The position numbers and the translations under genes were made by a program. The notes beneath the pieces were generated by a model. It was given only the letters and a program-made list of their open reading frames with translations, had not been told where the DNA came from and did no database searches. Source: CAZVFX01 sp964626565 (GTDB lineage Bacteria; Myxococcota_A; UBA9042; CAIXZC01). Taken from it: DNA of 64,000 nt. The stretch is taken from NCBI GenBank assembly GCA_964626565.1, contig CAZVFX010000026.1:3287-67286 (forward strand), in the 5' to 3' direction. Below, piece after piece: positions 62,399 through 64,000 of this stretch; the first letter of the stretch is position 1; each line of letters begins with the position of its first letter.

Positions 62399-63951
62399 GG
62401 GGAGAAGAAATCACTTCTCCGGGCATTCGCACCGGAGAACTGGTGGAGGAGAGCTTCCTGTCCATCGATGTGGACGCGCAGTTAAAAAAACTGCCCTCCC
62501 ACACTTTCCGCTCCCGCCACGAATACCCTGTGGAACTGGTGCGGGATGCCTGCCGCCGGGGTGCGCAGAGGGTCGACGTAACCATCGGTCGCTGGCGAAT
62601 CGACGTTGTGGATGACGGCAAGGCGCTGTCCAACGATACACTGGGCCAACTGGCTACACTCTTCGATCGGCAGGAGCCCCCTTCGGGTCGTCAAAGTGCG
62701 TTGGAGTGGTTCATGGCCCGGAGAGGGATCGGCGTGTTGGCCGCGTTTGCCCCGGACCCCAGCAAGGTCGTGGTGGAATCGGGAAGCGCAACGGTGGTGA
62801 TACGTCGTCGCGGAGCACCGGCTCAACAGCCGCCCGCCGACCATTCGTTGACGAGGGTCACAATCCATCGCACGGGTGGAAAGCCGCGCCGGGAGAGGGA
62901 GGAATTGAGGGACCTGTGCAGGTTCGCTGCGGCAGACATCCGCCTTGATGGGAATCGGGTATCTCGCGGCGGCGAACCGCTGAACGAGTTGGCCGCTGGC
63001 CCCCTGTCTCCTGCGGGCAATGTAACTGGCGCCATGGTGTGGATCCCCCCTGCGGGAGACGTCTGCCGAGTGCACCTGTTGGAAAACGGCATCAGATGGC
63101 ACCAATCGGTGCACACTCCGGGGCGACACGGGCTGGTCTACGAAGCCGCAGTGGAGTGCCCGGCCAAACCGCCTTCCGATCTGCGAAAGCGTATTCGAAA
63201 AGCAACACTGAGGCTCTATTTCATGGCTCGGCGACGCTATGCCGGCTACCCGTCAGCGGTGCGGGACCGCATCGACGAACTGGTTTTCGGCCACTACCAG
63301 GCCACCAAAGACCAACTGCTCCTCGAGGATTTTACACCCTTTGGAGTTCTGGGTTCCGATTCCAGATTGACCTTGGGCGAAGTTAGGAAGCAACACGCGG
63401 CCGGCGAGTTGACGGCGCTCACCGAGAGTGACGATCCTTCGAGGTACTCGTTGGGAGTTGGTAGCACTCTTGTCCTCACTTCTCGCCAGTGGGAGTTTCT
63501 GGCGGAACACGCCAAAGTCCAACTGCGGCCACCGCCACCGCTGCCACGTCCGGAGTCGCTTTTTGTGCGGTTCACGGGCACGCTACGGCACACCTTGCAC
63601 TGGTTGGTAAACCGAATCCGGCTGAGCGCGGCTCCAGCGATGGACCCGGAGCTTCTCGCCGAGGATGAAGCGGCACTGTTGGACCTGGTCCAGGTGATGC
63701 TCGACCAGGGCCGCTTCCGGCTACCGTGGGTGACATCCACCGTACGCAAGCGTGTGATAATGATCGATCGTTCCCGGCGCTGGCCTTCCCGGGTGGTAAA
63801 GGGAAGGGAAGAGGCAGTCCTGATACTCCCTCGCCACAACGGCCAGGTCCAGGCCGCAGTCGCCGCCATCAGCCGCGACCGGCGAAACATCTATCCCGTC
63901 CTCCCCATGCTCACTCACGGGCACGATGGGTGGGACGATCCGTTTGCCTAG
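62395..63951 (+). CDS. Degenerate GHKL ATPase-like protein
   Basis: A 518-residue cytosolic protein with GTG 62395 overlapping the stop of the preceding gene by four bases. Its first 160 residues follow the GHKL plan, but key residues differ. The N-box reads E47-L-V-R-D51-A-C-R54, so the Mg-binding Asn is Asp and the later Asp is Arg. The G1 loop is D-D-G-K-A-L instead of D-x-G-x-G. G2 keeps only R-R-G-I-G near residue 106. The remaining part resembles the middle (transducer) region seen in the neighbour. It is probably a non-hydrolysing paralogue that dimerises with or regulates the ATPase-transglutaminase protein; this is inference. The 49 bases after it hold no gene that I can see. Confidence 0.7.
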   Translation: MRGEEITSPGIRTGELVEESFLSIDVDAQLKKLPSHTFRSRHEYPVELVRDACRRGAQRVDVTIGRWRIDVVDDGKALSNDTLGQLATLFDRQEPPSGRQSALEWFMARRGIGVLAAFAPDPSKVVVESGSATVVIRRRGAPAQQPPADHSLTRVTIHRTGGKPRREREELRDLCRFAAADIRLDGNRVSRGGEPLNELAAGPLSPAGNVTGAMVWIPPAGDVCRVHLLENGIRWHQSVHTPGRHGLVYEAAVECPAKPPSDLRKRIRKATLRLYFMARRRYAGYPSAVRDRIDELVFGHYQATKDQLLLEDFTPFGVLGSDSRLTLGEVRKQHAAGELTALTESDDPSRYSLGVGSTLVLTSRQWEFLAEHAKVQLRPPPPLPRPESLFVRFTGTLRHTLHWLVNRIRLSAAPAMDPELLAEDEAALLDLVQVMLDQGRFRLPWVTSTVRKRVIMIDRSRRWPSRVVKGREEAVLILPRHNGQVQAAVAAISRDRRNIYPVLPMLTHGHDGWDDPFA

Positions 63952-64000
63952 AGAAGCGAACAGGTAAAATCACACCGCCACCTGCAGCTGGTGTTCCTGA

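Overview
The window is a dense, GC-rich bacterial chromosome segment with 37 protein genes, no RNA gene that I could recognise, no CRISPR array, no transposase, and no gap between genes longer than 300 bases. It looks like a deltaproteobacterial or Myxococcota-type predator/heterotroph lineage. The reasons are the many large Cys-rich and Asp-rich lipoproteins with MopE-type and thrombospondin-3-like repeats, a Ser/Thr kinase with the HRDVSPQN loop and a PEGA-type tail, a trypsin-like protease ending in a MYXO-CTERM-like tail, lamin-tail-domain proteins, and a dprA-topA-trmFO gene order. This placement is inference; no rRNA or marker phylogeny is available.

Layout. 1-680 (minus): a truncated Cys-rich lipoprotein. 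938-8117 (plus): a PIG-L deacetylase, a large lipoprotein, an SsnA-type aminohydrolase, then a PhnD-like binding lipoprotein overlapping a membrane diguanylate cyclase. 8110-12949 (plus): a translationally coupled run of methylmalonyl-CoA mutase catalytic subunit, MlaF-like ATPase, MlaE-like permease, a second MlaE-like permease and a second ATPase, with no MlaD. 13243-22053 (minus): dprA, topA, trmFO, a small membrane protein, a sigma54 response regulator, queD and a DUF2723 glycosyltransferase, most with 4-base or very short junctions. 22115-24573 (plus): a lipoprotein hydrolase-like protein coupled to a ceramidase-like protein. 24604-25962 (minus): glutamate dehydrogenase.

26230-38236 (plus) is a surface and signalling stretch: a GH13 amylase lipoprotein, a PEGA-type kinase, two large Cys-rich/lamin-tail lipoproteins and a noncanonical Lgt-family protein fused to a beta-rich domain. 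38240-49839 (minus) holds a 1,917-residue lipoprotein with fifteen Ig-like repeats, a B12-type radical SAM protein, an M29 aminopeptidase and a nine-fold MopE lipoprotein. 50012-54238 holds a secreted trypsin-like protease, a CDP-alcohol phosphatidyltransferase and, on the minus strand, a seven-repeat FG-GAP lipoprotein.

54375-63951 (plus) is the most unusual part. It is trkA and trkH followed by a secreted protein of unknown function, a membrane-spanning protein that joins an intact cytoplasmic Hsp90/GHKL-type ATPase domain to a periplasmic transglutaminase-like Cys-His-Asp domain, and a second GHKL-like protein whose ATP motifs are degraded. I read this as a possible ATP-gated transmembrane transglutaminase/protease system. 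Three copies of a short 3'-of-stop repeat (11357, 12946, 46687) are a second pattern that the genes do not explain.
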